From: Agrostemma githago
Lineage: Eukaryota; Streptophyta; Magnoliopsida; Caryophyllales; Caryophyllaceae
DNA: 64,000 bases
Reading direction: 5' to 3'
Assembly: GCA_958450325.1 (NCBI GenBank)
Contig: OY288261.1
Span: 10,445,113-10,509,112, forward strand
Positions 46,783-59,230 of the stretch are shown piece after piece. A model generated the notes under the pieces. That model worked only from the letters and a program-made list of their open reading frames with translations. It had not been told where the DNA came from and made no database searches. Each line of letters opens with the position of its first letter. The stretch's first letter is position 1. The position numbers and the translations under genes were made by a program.

Positions 46783-47300
46783 TATATATAGATCTAGGAT
46801 CCTTTGAGGAAGCTGAACTCGCCGCACCCATTGAGGCACAATCTCAACCATTGGATTAAAATCAAATTAAAGGCTAAGATTAAAACAAAAATTCATACAT
46901 AAAAAAAAATTCCCCAACTTTTTTTTCCCGGGAAAAAATCAATATTTTTCGGAATTTTTTTTTTTCGAAATTTGTTTTCCAAAAAAAAAAATCCGGAAAA
47001 AAAAAAGACAAAAAATAAACACAATTTTCTCCCAAAAAAAACACAAATTTTTTCCCGAAAAAATAAACACATTTTTTTTCCCAAAAGAAAAAAAATACAA
47101 AAAAACAAATCATGAAAAAAAAATTTTATTTTTGTACATAGTAACTGTTTTAGGTTATATATATAACAATTCTACTATATCAAATAATTAAATACATATG
47201 ACAATTATTTCAGTGTATATATGTTGATTAATTGGTGTACATAATAATCATTTGAGTGTATATAACAATAACTATTTTATTGTATATATTGAGTTCTTAA

Positions 47301-47341
<41 letters not shown>

Positions 47342-47622
47342 GAGTTTAATAGCGTATATAATGAGTTTTTTAGTGTATATAAAAGTTAGTTGGATGTATT
47401 TTTCATTGTTGATTAATTGGTGTACATAGTAAATATTTGGGTGTATATAACAACTATTTTACTGTATATATTAAGTTCTTAAGTGTATATATATGTAGTG
47501 AGTTTAATAGCGTATATAATGAGTTTTTTAGTGTATATAACAGTTATTTTGATGTATGTTCCATTATAATAACTATTTGACTGTATATAACAATTTTTTT
47601 ACAGTATATATTGAGTTCTTAA

Positions 47623-47681
<59 letters not shown>

Positions 47682-47822
47682 GTTTAATAACGTATATAAT
47701 GAGTTTTTTTAGTGTATATAACAATTATTTGGATGTATGTTTCATCTTAATCTAATGGTCTAGATTGTACCTAAATGAGTGTAAGGAATTACCCTGCCTC
47801 ACCGGAACTCACCTATATATAT
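46783..47822. mobile_element. AT-rich non-autonomous DNA element with imperfect terminal inverted repeats
   Basis: The outer 80-90 bases at each end are related in inverted orientation, for example CAATCTCAACCATTGGATTA on the left and the complement of TAATCTAATGGTCTAGATTG on the right, and both end in TA runs. The interior has A/T homopolymer blocks (46900-47115) and degenerate copies of GTGTATATAACAATTATTTG. The superfamily is not clear. Confidence 0.45.
47200..47750 (+). repeat. Degenerate tandem array of GTGTATATA units with (TA)n
   Basis: Repeating blocks such as TTAGTGTATATAACAGTTATTT and TATATTGAGTTCTTAAGTG occur several times in changing order, with pure TA/TG tracts at about 47303-47338 and 47622-47678. 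Confidence 0.8.
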
Positions 47823-47884
47823 GTATGTATGTATGTATGTATGCATGCATGCATCCATCCATGTATGTTAGCTTGATTACTCCT

Positions 47885-48319
47885 TGAGCTATGACGCAGA
47901 AATTTGTCGTGAATCTCCACAAATCAAACAAGAACCTAAATCTCCTAACTGGGTAGCTAGGGTAAGTCGAGTATCGAATCCGATCCACAGGGACGGTGTG
48001 ATAAATGAAAAGTCTCGGTCTAGTTGAAGTTTTAGTCGAAGAAAATCGGTTTGGGTTGAATAAGTCTAAACAAATAAACTAAACTAACAAATTAGGAAAA
48101 CGGTGACAAATATAATAAAAGAAACTAGGGTCAAGGTCAAAAAGGTAGTCTCAGGGAAAATTGTCGGACTCATAAAATAATTGATTAAGGTCAATAATAA
48201 GCATAAGATAGGCTCTATCGAGTCTCTATCTACCATAGGACGGCTCTCGCTACTTACTTGGTCGACCCACCCCAATGAACGTAAGTCTAACCTAAACTCG
48301 GCTCTCGATCTTAAGTTCA
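47885..48319 (-). mobile_element. Athila-like LTR remnant
   Basis: Read on the minus strand it holds CACCGTCCCTGTGGATCGGATTCGATACTCGACTTACCC-type sequence at about 47950-48000, closely like the block near the 3' end of element E's LTR (GTCCCCGTGGATTCGACCCGACTTACCC-type, about 29020-29047). The limits are approximate. It is the sequence into which element F inserted. Confidence 0.5.
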
Positions 48320-48593
48320 TGTAACACCCTGATTTTATAAATTAAATTAAATTAAAATTGTGTTCATATTGTTATTTTTGCGATTTAACTCGTAATTCTT
48401 AAAATTATTATAAAATGAATTTATCGTTTAATCGTTTCAAATTCCTAAAATTCTACTCCCTCCGATTCATTTGTTTCTTTACGTTTGCTTTTTGGCACTA
48501 TTCATGGGGCGAGAGAATCTCTATTATAACTTCAAGTGTATAACTTAAAACATAGTCATGTGAGATCTTGTTTTAATCATCACTAGTTTTAAC

Positions 48594-48610
48594 CCGCGCA
48601 AATTGCGCGG
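48594..48610 (-). other. Helitron 3' terminal hairpin
   Basis: A 17-base perfect palindrome, CCGCGCAA-A-TTGCGCGG, with the CTAG end seven bases beyond it. It acts as the presumed termination signal for rolling-circle transposition. Confidence 0.85.
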
Positions 48611-49030
48611 TTGTTCCTTAAAAAATTGTACAAAAATTCTTATGTGAGACAATCTCATACCACAAATATTGTGAGACCTGCTTACATAAGACCTAAAAAA
48701 ACGTGTTATTCTACAAAATTATGCTATACAAAACCGTCTGGAAATATTTATTGGGATATTTCCCACGGTAACCTCGTGGTTTCAACTATTAGCCCACAGT
48801 ACCCCTGAATAAATTGTAGCTGAGTAAGACTAACATTTTTGCAGTCCAACCAGCAGGGCTACCATTCTGTTTTGATCTTGAGCTTGAGTGCAGTTATGAA
48901 ATATCTTGTCGAGTTGTCGCCGTCAACGGTAAAACTGCGTTTGTGTCTCCACTTGAAACCGATGGTTGATCAGTTACATGCGTTGGTTACGGTAAAATTA
49001 CATTCATTCCGCAGCTATAAGTTCATTGTT

Positions 49031-49228
49031 CATTGAAGATTGGCAGCCTAGATTTAGGAGAGTAAGTCCATCGACTTCGAATCATTTCACTGTAATAAAG
49101 AAATGAGCACACCTTTTCTCCGCAACTATGAGTTCATTGAAGATTGGCAGCCTAGATTTAGGAGAGTATGTCCATCGACTTCGAATCATTTCACTGTAAT
49201 AAAGAAATGAACATACCTTTTCTCCGCC
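49031..49228. repeat. Tandem duplication, unit 104 bases, inside the Helitron
   Basis: The two copies start CATTGAAGATTGGCAGCC at 49031 and 49135 and differ at only a few sites (AGTAAG/AGTATG, GAGCACACC/GAACATACC). Confidence 0.9.
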
Positions 49229-52200
49229 TCTATGCATCTCACCGAGAATAAAGGCAATCAAAGACAGTTCCTCTGATCTAACAGTCCCAACAATAGTAGA
49301 TAGCCACCCTTTCACAATAAAAGATCATTTTAAAGATCAAATTAATGTTAAATCCTTTCAAATACGGAGTTGTAGATAACAACTCAATAAAAAAGGAAAT
49401 AACATATAACCAAGATGAAATTCAATAAGACAAAGAATGGAAAGAAGAAAGGTACCAATGCTTCAGACTTTTGGAAGATATTGGATATAAGAACTGGGTA
49501 AGGAGAGGGGCAGAAAGAGAGAGAAACAACACCTTGCATTTTCCAAAAAAACAACCTGCCTTGCCACTTAGTTTTGTTGAGTTCAACTCGTGCACCAAAC
49601 AATCATCCGCCGAATTAATCAAATACCTAAATAAAAACGATTAAAAATCAATCAATGTCTAACTCATGTAACATATGTGCATGTTTTACCAGAAAAGGCC
49701 TTCTCCCTCCCCCTTCAATCTTTTAATCGTCATTAATTAAGCATGTCATAAATTATGATTGAAGAACTTTGCATCCGCTAACATCCAAAAATTCACGCAT
49801 TGATTTGTAAGTGATTTTTCTAGATCAATCTCAAATAAAATTGAAGAACTTATAGTGTAATTGATTGATTGAACATATTGTAAAAAAGAAATAAATCAAC
49901 AAAACAGATTCTTAAGAAAAGAATTGCATAACCATTTGTCTGTAATTTGTGACTTCCCCGAGAAAGTTGGGTAAAATGTTTCCAATGGTAAACCTTTCAA
50001 TGCTTTTCCGGTAGAATTTCATGAATTCCTGCAGCCAAAAAAATATTCTGTAATATTAAAGCTAAAACTTGAATACATAACCTTGCACGGTTAAACGAAC
50101 TCATGATGATCATATCCAACACTCATCTCAACAAAGAGTGGATTATCCATTTTCATTATGCGATCGGATGCTTCAGGTCTGCTGCTCCTGAAGTTGTGAC
50201 TCTGCTACTTGGACGTGATGATCGAGATGGAGATTGGGTTGTGAATTGAAGAGAATATTTGGTTGCTGCAATGTGAATGTCATGCATTCATGAAAGACGA
50301 TTAGTTCAAATACGATATAATAATCACAAAAAATAAAGTTCGATGTGATTGAAGCTTGGATGGCCAAGAAAGTTACCTATCGATAAGAGATTTTATGTTT
50401 CGATTGATCTTGGTAAGTGTAGGTGGGGTGAGGGATTTTGTGGGGTGGGAGTTCAAAAAGAGGTGGCGGGGTGGTGCCCTTTTAGATTTCTATTTCATGT
50501 CTGAAACCAAACAGGTAAGGAAACTAAGGATTATAATTTCCTATCCATTGCATCCTATTCTAGATTATTTGATTCCTTATCTTTGCCAGTTTGCAGTTCG
50601 CCTCTACGTAAACCAAAAGACCCATACCTATAACAAAAATGGAATCAATCCTATCCTACATAGATAAAAATATGAAGTTTCGTAACTAAAAATCTCAACC
50701 TTGTGCAATTCATAAAAAAGTAATCGTCTCTTCCCCAAAAATCATAATTATCTAGATCCATAACTACTCTATCACATACCACATAAAGCAATCACATAAA
50801 TTAAGCGAGCAACACTAATCATCAGGAAGTGTTAAGATGTTAATCCTAACGCACTAATAAACTAAAAGTTAAGCTCTAACATGTTTTAAGTCCTAATAAA
50901 CTACTACAACTTAAGCTCAACATGTTTTAAGTTGCACTTATACACTTGCATTGAATCTCCATTGAAAAACTACAGGACATAACTCAATACTATCGATCAA
51001 ACAATGATAGATGCAAGCTGTTACTCAAGCAAATATTATAGTAGCAAAACTACTAAATTAATATTCAAATTTTCAACTAATAGTAAGTCTAAAAATAAAA
51101 AAAAGGATGATGCCTACTTGAATTATTCTTGGTGTAAGAACAGATTTGTTACGTGAAATAAATTTGTCGTAGACTTGATTCTATTTGGCTTTAGTACGAT
51201 ACTACCTCCATCTTTTTTCTTCTTCCCACTTCCCACTTCCCTAATATATGTAAGGATTTATTGAAGTGGGAAAAAATGGGAAAAAGGAAGGAGTATTAGA
51301 CTTTATCGTTTTATTTGAACCTCTAACGTGTTGCCTTATGAGATAAAAAAAAATGTTATCCCAAGGAATGAGTTAACATATACCATTGCTTATGAAAATA
51401 TAGGCTAGTATATCTAACAATCAAATGAGGTATAATCTGAATGAGTAAACTGAAAAAGTAATTGTTTCGAAATTGTAATGTTTAGGAATCAAGTAGTACG
51501 CAACGTGCATTTAGCAAAAATAAATTTTCATTCGATTTCAAAGAGAAGTCCCAAATATGAAATTAGCTAGCAATTTGACAAAGGAACATATACATTAATT
51601 AATTTCCATCCAAACAAAGAGGATGATTGAAATTCACTGGTTGTCAATATCGACAAAAACTTAAGGGGATATATTAATGGGGAGAAGAGGAATAACATTG
51701 AACCTTCTTCCTCCACCGCTTTGCATTCCTTCGTGATTTTGCCTGAGATTCTCTAATTCAGTGACTTCCATCCTCAATTCTAAGATTGCTGAAACATTCA
51801 GAAGTAGCTAAATTACTAAATTAATTGTAGTAGCTAACAAACAAAAAAATAAAATGGCTAAAAGCCTAAAACGCACTTTTAAAAATGGAAAAAAGTTATG
51901 AAATGGAAATTGTTTAATTGTACTTATTACAAAATGGAGAGAAAAAAGGCAGTTTAAAAAAAGAATTATAACGAAAAATCTAAAACATACCGGAAATGTG
52001 TCAACTTAGTCATTAAGAGTTAAGACGGAGGCACTGTGAGCGATAGGTCCCAAGTTTGAATCCACTTTCTCCTCTATAGTATTGCGAGTTTGTGACTAAT
52101 TACACACTTCTTTGGAAAAATATGTCTATACTACATAATTAATCCATCCTAATCATAATTACGAATGGACAAAAGACAACTTTTGGTCACATATCTCACA

Positions 52201-52777
52201 TTCTAGCTTAATTACACAATTGTGTGGCAATTAGATTTTAAGCATATTGGAAATAAAATCGAAACAAAACACAGCCCAAACAAAACTGCTAATTAGTATT
52301 TATGTATTTTTAAGTGATTAGATCAAGCTAATTAGTTTCTTAATCGGAGATGAGAATGCATAATCGGGCAATTCTCGAAATAGGCTCTCTTTACGCGCGT
52401 TACTCTAAAAGATAAATAAATAAGTTAGATGTAACTTCAAGAAACAGGTCTCAATTATAAATGATTAAGAAGAAACCGATTGTGATTTCTGGGGGTATTC
52501 CTGCACTTTCTATTTCTACGTACAATACTGATGGCGGAGATTCCAAACTAACCTCACAAAACCCTAAATTATAGAAATTAATCATAATAAATCAAGATTT
52601 AAAAATCCACCTACCAACATTCCTAAATCATAACCCTAAAATCAATCCAAATGAACCAAAATGCAACTCCAATTAATCATAAAAAGTCCTACGAGTAATT
52701 TTTATCCAAACGGCCAGAAAACAACGCCAATAAATAAATAAATAATAGTAGATCAATAAAAAATTTCGAACTAACCT
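49229..52777. other. Helitron interior, no recognisable gene
   Basis: AT-rich. The longest frames (for example 49384-49602 minus, 50173-50367 minus, 50356-50667 plus) are short, lack known motifs and have no supporting neighbours. Gene fragments captured by the Helitron are possible, for instance around 48850-49030 and 50160-50500, but I cannot identify any. Confidence 0.4.
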
Positions 52778-53510
52778 CAGTGGCGGACCTATGATTTTTT
52801 CGTTAGGGGGGCACAATATGTTTTTTTAACAATGACATCTATCAAAAAAACAATGCGACCCAAAAATGATCCTAAATGACATATCCAATATTAACTTGAA
52901 TATTTATGGTCATAACCCAATTAATATAAAATTTTGATTAAATATTCTTTAATACTCCATAACAACCATAAAAATATTTATTATTTCTTCGATTGTTTGA
53001 AAAATACTCCGTATATGTTTCATATATATGTATATTTTTTTAAATCATATTTTTATGACATGATTATTAAAATCATTACAAAATTAAATGAAATAATTAT
53101 ATTATCTAACAAAATATTAAGTCAAATATTTGTAAAGTGTTGTAAAAATCTATGAATAAAAGAATAAAAGTCTTGATAAATTGTTAAGGACAAAGTATAA
53201 GATTATTCTTCCATTGATGTAGTGCATCAAGTATGAGATTGTGAGATCGGTCAAGTGATCAATATTTGATGTAGGTGACCCGGGTTTGAGTCCCTATCAA
53301 GCGAATTTGTCTTTTGAAAAGTTACATAATATATTTAACCAAAAAAGGGGGTCAACAAGGATCAAACCCCCATCATTTGGATAGATGTCAAAGTACTAAA
53401 CCATTGCACCACCACCAATATAATGATGTATCTTACTATTAAAACTTAATTATTTAAAGATGGGCTAGGGGGGCCGTGACCCCCCGGGACCCCCTCTAGG
53501 TCTGCCCCTG
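52778..53510. mobile_element. hAT-type MITE
   Basis: The terminal repeats are CAGTGGCGGACCTA (52778) and, inverted, CAGGGGCAGACCTA (53510). The flanks are a perfect 8-base duplication ACTAACCT (52770-52777 and 53511-53518), as expected for hAT. Length 733 bases, no transposase. Runs of G next to the ends (TTAGGGGGGCAC and GGGGGGCCGTGACCCCCC) are typical of this plant MITE group. Confidence 0.9.
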
Positions 53511-53518
53511 ACTAACCT

Positions 53519-54103
53519 TGAGATTGATCATCTTCCAAAAATTTCTTCTCCAAAACCTGATCAAACAAAAAATGTAAACTGGAATAAAAAAACAAAAATT
53601 CAACAAATTGAATCAAATGTAAACAGAACGTACCTCATGGAAAATACAATTAATATCTCAATTAAATGTTCACCGTAGAACGTCTCCGAGGTCTCTGAAA
53701 GATTAGCCGCTAACACATCATTTTGTCGGGTTGACGGTGATGTGATCTCCACGAACTAAAAAAATTTCAATGGTGGTGTGAGATTCATAATGAAGAGGCT
53801 AGCTAGGCTTTTGGTGATTGAAATGGGATTCCAAGATATTAAGAAAAAGAAGATGATGAACGTTGAGTATTTGAAAACTGATAATGAGGGTGGTTTTTCA
53901 CATACAGGAGGTAAGTTTGAGTAGTGGCCGTGGGTAAGCGGTTAGGGAAATGAGGAGGAAGTTATTTACTCCTTAAAACTGCTGCCTGTTTTTTATTAAG
54001 TTGTTTTTCCAGCCACACAATCTCATCACCAACTTACCGCCACATGGGATGCTGATGTGGAATAATATGGTGCAAGGAAATTCTTCAGGTTTAATATATA
54101 AAG
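53519..54103. other. Helitron 5' part, no gene seen
   Basis: AT-rich sequence, ending toward the Helitron start with CCACATCAGCATCCCATGTGG on the minus strand, a composition common at Helitron 5' ends. Confidence 0.45.
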
Positions 54104-54732
54104 GATAATGAGTATATTAAGAATATCAAACTTTTACCATTTTTAATAATGTGTAAATAATAATATAAACCAAACAAAACGTGCATTGGCAAGAGTGATA
54201 AAGTAAACGTAAAGAATCAAATAAATCGGAGGGAGTATTTGTCTCGAAAACTCTTCTTATATTTAAAACATAGTAATTTTTATTTCTGTTTCGATTCAAT
54301 TTATACATTTAATTTGATTCTTATCAAAAGTCTATTTCGACGATTTAAATTCTAAATTCTTTTTATTTATGTTTAAAGCTTGGATTTTCTATTTTTCGGC
54401 TCAAATCTCATTTATTTTAAGTTTCGTCAAAATATTTATTTTCTTTTCTCGAGAAATCAATTTAATTCACTTTATCGAAAACTTATTATTTATCGGGAAA
54501 TAATATTTCATCGTCTAGTTATTTATTTCTATCAGCTTCGTTTTCGTCTCGAGTACTTTATTCAATTTTTTGACGGCCCGATTATTATTAATTTTAGTAA
54601 CTCGTTTTATTTCGATTCGTGGGTCAGTCAACTTATCGTTACTGAATTAGTTTAATTCGTTTTTCTAATCCGATTCATTTAATTAATCCGTATACTGCGT
54701 ATACTTATTGTCTCGGAAATAGTCTCGTACTA

Positions 54733-54737
54733 GTATC
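54733..54737 (+). repeat. Target site duplication GTATC, left of element B
   Basis: Matches 63159-63163 exactly. Confidence 0.95.
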
Positions 54738-55487
54738 TGTGGACATGACATAGGTCCACCCCGACGCGGCCACGCGCGGGTTTGGGGAGGCGAATGAATC
54801 TCCATATGAGATGGTCAAATTGAAATTTAAATCGAAGTTGGAGTCGCCACCGAACTTTGTGGGAGTTCGGGCCCGTTCGAACCCACTCTATGTCGTAGTG
54901 GGCCGTGTACAAAATACGGCCCATTTCCGATGTCAGAGTCTATCGGGTTCGTCCCTTTGCATTTAATACCGATACCGACTTGATCGGATACCGTGTATTG
55001 AATGACTCTCGTTGCCAATGGTTTCGGACATCCGGAAACCGAGGTTCTAAGTAAGGGGTGAGGGTACGTGTTGGGAAGTCCACAAAGAACACCCAACCCT
55101 GCCCGCACATTAGCGGCCTCTACTAAGATATCGTTTGATTTTTGAATACGCGCGTTAGTAATACGATGAATGATATGCAAACATTGTTTTCCTAAACATG
55201 CGAGGAATTGAATGGGTTGCTAAGTCTGTTTAATGCATGAAAAAATTAACGTCAAAGTTGAATTTAGCATGTGAGATTCGTTTTAGTATAATAAAACAAA
55301 CGATAAAAAAAGATGAATTTGCTACGAAAGATGAACAAACGAGTTAGTATCGAATTGTGAATAAAAATATAGCAAATATGATGAATATGCGAGATCGAGA
55401 AAATATTAGTCGAAATCTGAAAATATTGCTAAAAAGACAATGTTTTGTCTAAAAAACGATGTTCGAGAAAATAAAAAAACGTGTCGC

Positions 55488-55560
55488 GTTCCAGCCAGCC
55501 GCGCGACTCGCCCGAGCAGGCTGCTCGCCCGGGACGCGCGCGACTCGCGTCCCGGTCTGT
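55488..55560 (-). repeat. Downstream CG-rich palindromic block, B 3' LTR
   Basis: Contains GCGACTCGCCCGAGCAGGC and CTGCTCGCCCGGGACGCG, with overlapping CCGAG/CTCG and CCCGGG half-sites. The same block is at about 61700-61775 in the other LTR. The surrounding 400 bases are AT-rich, so it stands out. Confidence 0.8.
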
Positions 55561-56343
55561 TTTCGAAATTGATTTTTTGAAAATTCGATGATTTTATTAA
55601 ATCGCGTACGAATATTGCACAATTTGCACTCGATTTAATATTTTCGATGTTCGTCGTATTCGATATTCGATTATGAAATCGATATCGAATATTCGGAATG
55701 ATTTTTAGAAAAAATTGTTTATGAAATCGTTTTGAAAAGGATTTGATCAAAAAAAAAAGGAAAAAAGAATGTTAATTCTCTCCGCGTTAAAATCGTCGTA
55801 TTTTGTAAAAAAAAAAGATGTAATGATTTTTTAGCATCAACGAGATTTAATTTAATTCTTTTAATACGATATTCGACTATAGAGTTGATATCGTATTTTT
55901 AAGAATGTTTGTTATATGAAAATAGTTTTTGTAGTATCGATATTAGAAATAATAATAAAAACGACGAACGACCCATAATAAAAAAAGACGACTAATGACC
56001 CGTAAGAGAAAAAAAAAGACGGACGACAAAAAGGAAGAAAACGAGAGGGAGAAGAGAGAAAGGAGAGAAGTCGGGTTTGGTTACACCCTCAACCTACATG
56101 CTTTTGTTTACTTGGATCGGGGCTCGTCGGACTGTGGCTAGGGCACGGGAGCGTCGAGTTAATGTCGGTGAGTTATGGTGGCTCGGTTTGAACGTGAAGG
56201 GTGTCGGGTATAGGGGCCGGTTCCTTCAGGTTTTGGATGTACTATCGGTTTCTCGATGCTAAGTGTATGAATCGTAGATGTGTAAAAAAGTTGGTGATTT
56301 TTTTGAATCGTAGATGTTGTTAGATGTGTTGTGCAAGGGGCCT

Positions 56344-56350
56344 ATTTATA
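56344..56350 (-). promoter_or_regulatory. TATA box, B 3' LTR
   Basis: TATAAAT on the minus strand in the context CCCTATAAATAGG. The copy in the 5' LTR is at 62558-62564. Confidence 0.7.
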
Positions 56351-56486
56351 GGGAAGTTCCCGACCTTGGCTAGGAGAAGTGTTTGGGTTAGAACTACCGC
56401 TTAGTATAGGAAACGTAAGAAGCTGAGAAGAACGAGAATTCCGTTTGCTTGACGAGGAAGCAAGGAAAACCGGCTGAAAACAGCCT

Positions 56487-56524
56487 GCTCGGCCGAGTGC
56501 CCTACGCTTGGTCGGGTGTTCGAT
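56487..56524 (-). repeat. Upstream palindrome of B 3' LTR
   Basis: CTCGGCCGAGTG plus a decayed GCTTGGTCGGGT second site, about 137 bases upstream of the TATA box. It is duplicated at 62699-62735 in the 5' LTR. Confidence 0.75.
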
Positions 56525-56944
56525 TCGGTATTCAGATAGAATTCTTACTTGAGATCGAATTCTATCGTTAAACGGATTTGTTTAATATTTTGTGTAGATG
56601 ATTTTTTGTAGTGTTGGAGTCCAAACCGGAAGTGTGAGGTGTCACGGCTGGTCCGTGTGTCTCGGGAATATCTCTGACCGGGTTTTGACTCGGTCGCTAA
56701 AAGATGGTTTTGCCCTCTGGTGCCGGTTTCGACCCAAATTAGTCTTATTTGACTCGAAACGACCCACTGGGTCTGATTTTGAGGTTGGTTTTGTGAGATA
56801 TGTACTCCGTAAAAAGCCCAAGCCAAATGCCAATGATTTTGAGCCCGTTTTCGAGTATATTAAAGCACATTTGCGTCCGATCATCATCGGGTGTTTGTCG
56901 GAAACTGCTATAGACACCTGGCGGTCAAAATGTGGGTGTTTACA

Positions 56945-56958
56945 GAGCCCCCACTCTG
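56945..56958 (-). other. Polypurine tract, element B
   Basis: CAGAGTGGGGGCTC on the minus strand, directly before the 3' LTR. Confidence 0.8.
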
Positions 56959-59230
56959 ACTGAGGCTTGGACAAGGCGAAAGTCAGAGTAGCTACCAGAC
57001 CAATCAAAGATTAAGACCTGACAGACTTCCGGTCGGGTCGTTTATAGTCCAGTAGACTTGCGTAAAAGGGCTCGCCAGCCATAAGTTGGAAATCATACTT
57101 GAGCTGATGATGCTAACTCCGTGGGGAATCGGACTTGTCGTATAAGTCTTGGGTGCGCCTATATGTGGGCCCATCCCGTTAAATGCCGCTGGGGAGTTAT
57201 GTGAATTGCGCGGTCTTGAATTGTACCTGTATAAGTTACATAAAATTTTGTATGCAACATGTAGGTGAAACAAATATGACTCGCGCTGGGGAATAAAAAT
57301 GATTTTTGCTTAGTTTTGAAATCGAAGTCCTGAAAGCAACTCACGTGCTAGGAAATAGGTTTTCAAAACTGAAATGGGTAGAAAAGAAATTTGCAATTTA
57401 AATAGACCGAAATTTGACCTTGTCGAAAAGGATTTTCTTAAATGGCTAAGTTTTGCAGATTTTAAAATGAGAATTTGAAGAGAGAGGTATATCGACAGAC
57501 TCGACTCTGGACGTGACCGGACGAGTTGACAGACACGACTGGACTCTCGAGGGGTTGGACCGTGACTCGGTAGGGGGTGGGCCACCTAACAAGACTCTTA
57601 AGTTGCACTATTCCGTAGCCTAGGCGAGTGGCAACACGGTTGAACATCGAAATGGGAAGGATGAGTTGTACGGGAATTGCAGTAGTCTAGTGTTCTCCTG
57701 GATTTTTGATTTTAGGGTACATTTCCAAAGTGGGTATTGCCTCGAGTCCTGACAGATTCTTGTCTTCGACTGAGCCGAGTACTAGGACACACTACAGAAA
57801 GGAGGCTAGATTTTTGAATTTATATGGATTTTGTGAGTGGATGGAGGTTTTCTGCCTAAGAGAAACCCCCAGGATGACAAAGCTAGCTGCTGAGAACATG
57901 ACAGTGTCGTGACCGGAATGACGATGCTTTTTTAATGTGGCGATGTGGGTGGTTGTGCCTTTGTTGAAAGGCTGCCTACGTATTCACATGTAGTAAAATC
58001 AAACCATGCCGTAGTTCAGTGTATTGGAAGATATATTATGGTGCCTAGTCTAATAGGACTTTGTGTGTAACTAGCCATAGCGATGGTTTAGGCTAGGTGC
58101 ATTCCCAATGATGTCTTGATCAAAGGGCAAGGATGGTTAGGATGTTGATCCTGTGGCTGTGAGCGTTCTACGGGGTAGCCCCCAGAGGTGGTGTGAACTA
58201 TTTGGGCATGTTCTATGCCGACCGCTAGTTAAATTCCCGTGTTTGGGGTTGGTAACTGGTTTGAATGAGAGGAATTGGGACGGGATTTTAACGAGTTTTG
58301 CTCTCGGGGATTTTAACGAGTTTTGCTCTCTCGGGGATTTTAACGAGTTTTGCTTTCGGGGATTTTAACGAGTTTTGCTCTCGGGGATTTTAACGAGTTT
58401 TGCTCTCGGGGATTTTAACGAGTTTTGCTCTCGGGGATTTTAACGAGTTTTGCTCTTGGGGATTGGTTTTGATAATACGGGATCTGGTTTCCATGTCTGG
58501 CCCTAATGGTTTGGGGTATCCTATGGAGCTTGAATCCTTAAAATTCCGGGCTGTCTCTAGCCTGGGTCTCGAGAAGGTCTTGAGGGTTGTAATATGGGAA
58601 GGCTGAGTGTGGCGTTAGCTGACCAGCTTGATTTTTTTGGTCCCCTATTGGATGGTATGGGTTTTGATAATTTTGAATTGTTTGAATTGACCGTTTTTAC
58701 TACGGTCACGGGTATGATTGCCTGCTTTTTTGTTTTGGCCTTTTGCTTCTTTTTTTTCATGGACTTTCGATTTCTCTTTTTTTTTTGTCCAGTTTTTTTT
58801 TAATGGCCTGCTTTTTGTTTTGGCCTTTTGCTTTTTTTTTTGATGGCCTGCTTTGTTTTGGCCTTTTTTATTGTCGGTCAGACTAACACCTGAGGTAGGG
58901 ATTGGTCGGTCCTATTGGAGGGGTGTTTTATTGTGGGAAATGGGCTTGCCTCCCGTCTTGAACCCAAACTAGGAGATTACCTAGATTTGTCATAGGATTC
59001 GATACCGCTCCTGCTATGGGTAGTTTTGTGGCTTTCTATGTCAGGCATGGAACAGGTAAACGAAAGCATGGGTCTCGATTTCCTGCAGTCATTATAGATG
59101 TGCCTATAATAGTCACGTGCATGTGCTCACAGTGTATGACGGTGTTCATCATGTTCTCGGAAACACATAAGGAAAGTATATATGAGCAATAGAAAAGCTG
59201 ATTTTATTGAATTTTGAAAAAGAGGACAGA
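56959..59230 (-). other. Element B internal 3' region, non-coding
   Basis: Inverted match to element A 14030-16650 with local differences. It contains the minisatellite 58271-58470 and T-rich tracts (58730-58870). No gene seen. Confidence 0.7.
58271..58470. repeat. Minisatellite, unit about 25 bases, seven copies
   Basis: The unit is GGGGATTTTAACGAG followed by TTTTGCTCTC; the copies are almost identical and differ by a CT insertion or single bases. Element A has no such array at the matching place, so it expanded in B's lineage. Confidence 0.95.

Larger units (their letters stand above)
48583..54105 (-). mobile_element. Non-autonomous Helitron (5.5 kb)
   Basis: On the minus strand it begins TCCTTTATATATTAAACC at 54105 and ends with a hairpin CCGCGCAATTTGCGCGG followed by GTTAAAACTAG at 48583. 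The TC start, CTAG end, hairpin close to the 3' end and insertion exactly between A (48582) and T (54106) with no duplication are the hallmarks of Helitrons. Removing it restores a normal Stowaway MITE. I find no Rep/helicase gene. The interior is AT-rich with short frames, a tandem duplication (49031-49228) and an hAT MITE; possible captured gene pieces cannot be named. Confidence 0.85.
48456..54235. mobile_element. Stowaway (Tc1/mariner) MITE split by a Helitron
   Basis: Left end CTCCCTCCGATTCATTTG at 48456; right end, inverted, CTCCCTCCGATTTATTTG at 54235. The terminal repeats match over about 35 bases with few differences and are flanked by TA (48454-48455 and 54236-54237). After removing 48583-54105 the MITE is 257 bases, a normal Stowaway length. 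Confidence 0.9.
54738..56944 (-). repeat. Element B 3' LTR
   Basis: On the minus strand it starts TGTAAACACCCAC (T-to-A change in the usual TGTAGACACCC) and ends TGTCCACA. TATA box 56344-56350; CTCGGCCGAG palindrome at 56487-56524; CG-rich palindromic block at 55488-55560. Confidence 0.95.

Noticed and set aside
46880..47113. Phe/Lys-rich minus-strand frames
   Set aside because: They come from A/T homopolymer blocks in a non-autonomous element.
49082..49622. Minus-strand frames in the Helitron as a possible RPA-like or captured gene
   Set aside because: No OB-fold or other motif recognisable; too short to support a claim.
51990..52090. Possible tRNA-derived SINE (AGTTTGAATCC)
   Set aside because: Only a weak B-box-like word; no head, tail or target duplication seen.
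53200..53300. tRNA-like B-box sequence (GACCCGGGTTTGAGTCCC) in the hAT MITE
   Set aside because: No A box at proper distance and no cloverleaf; no 7-base acceptor pairing found.
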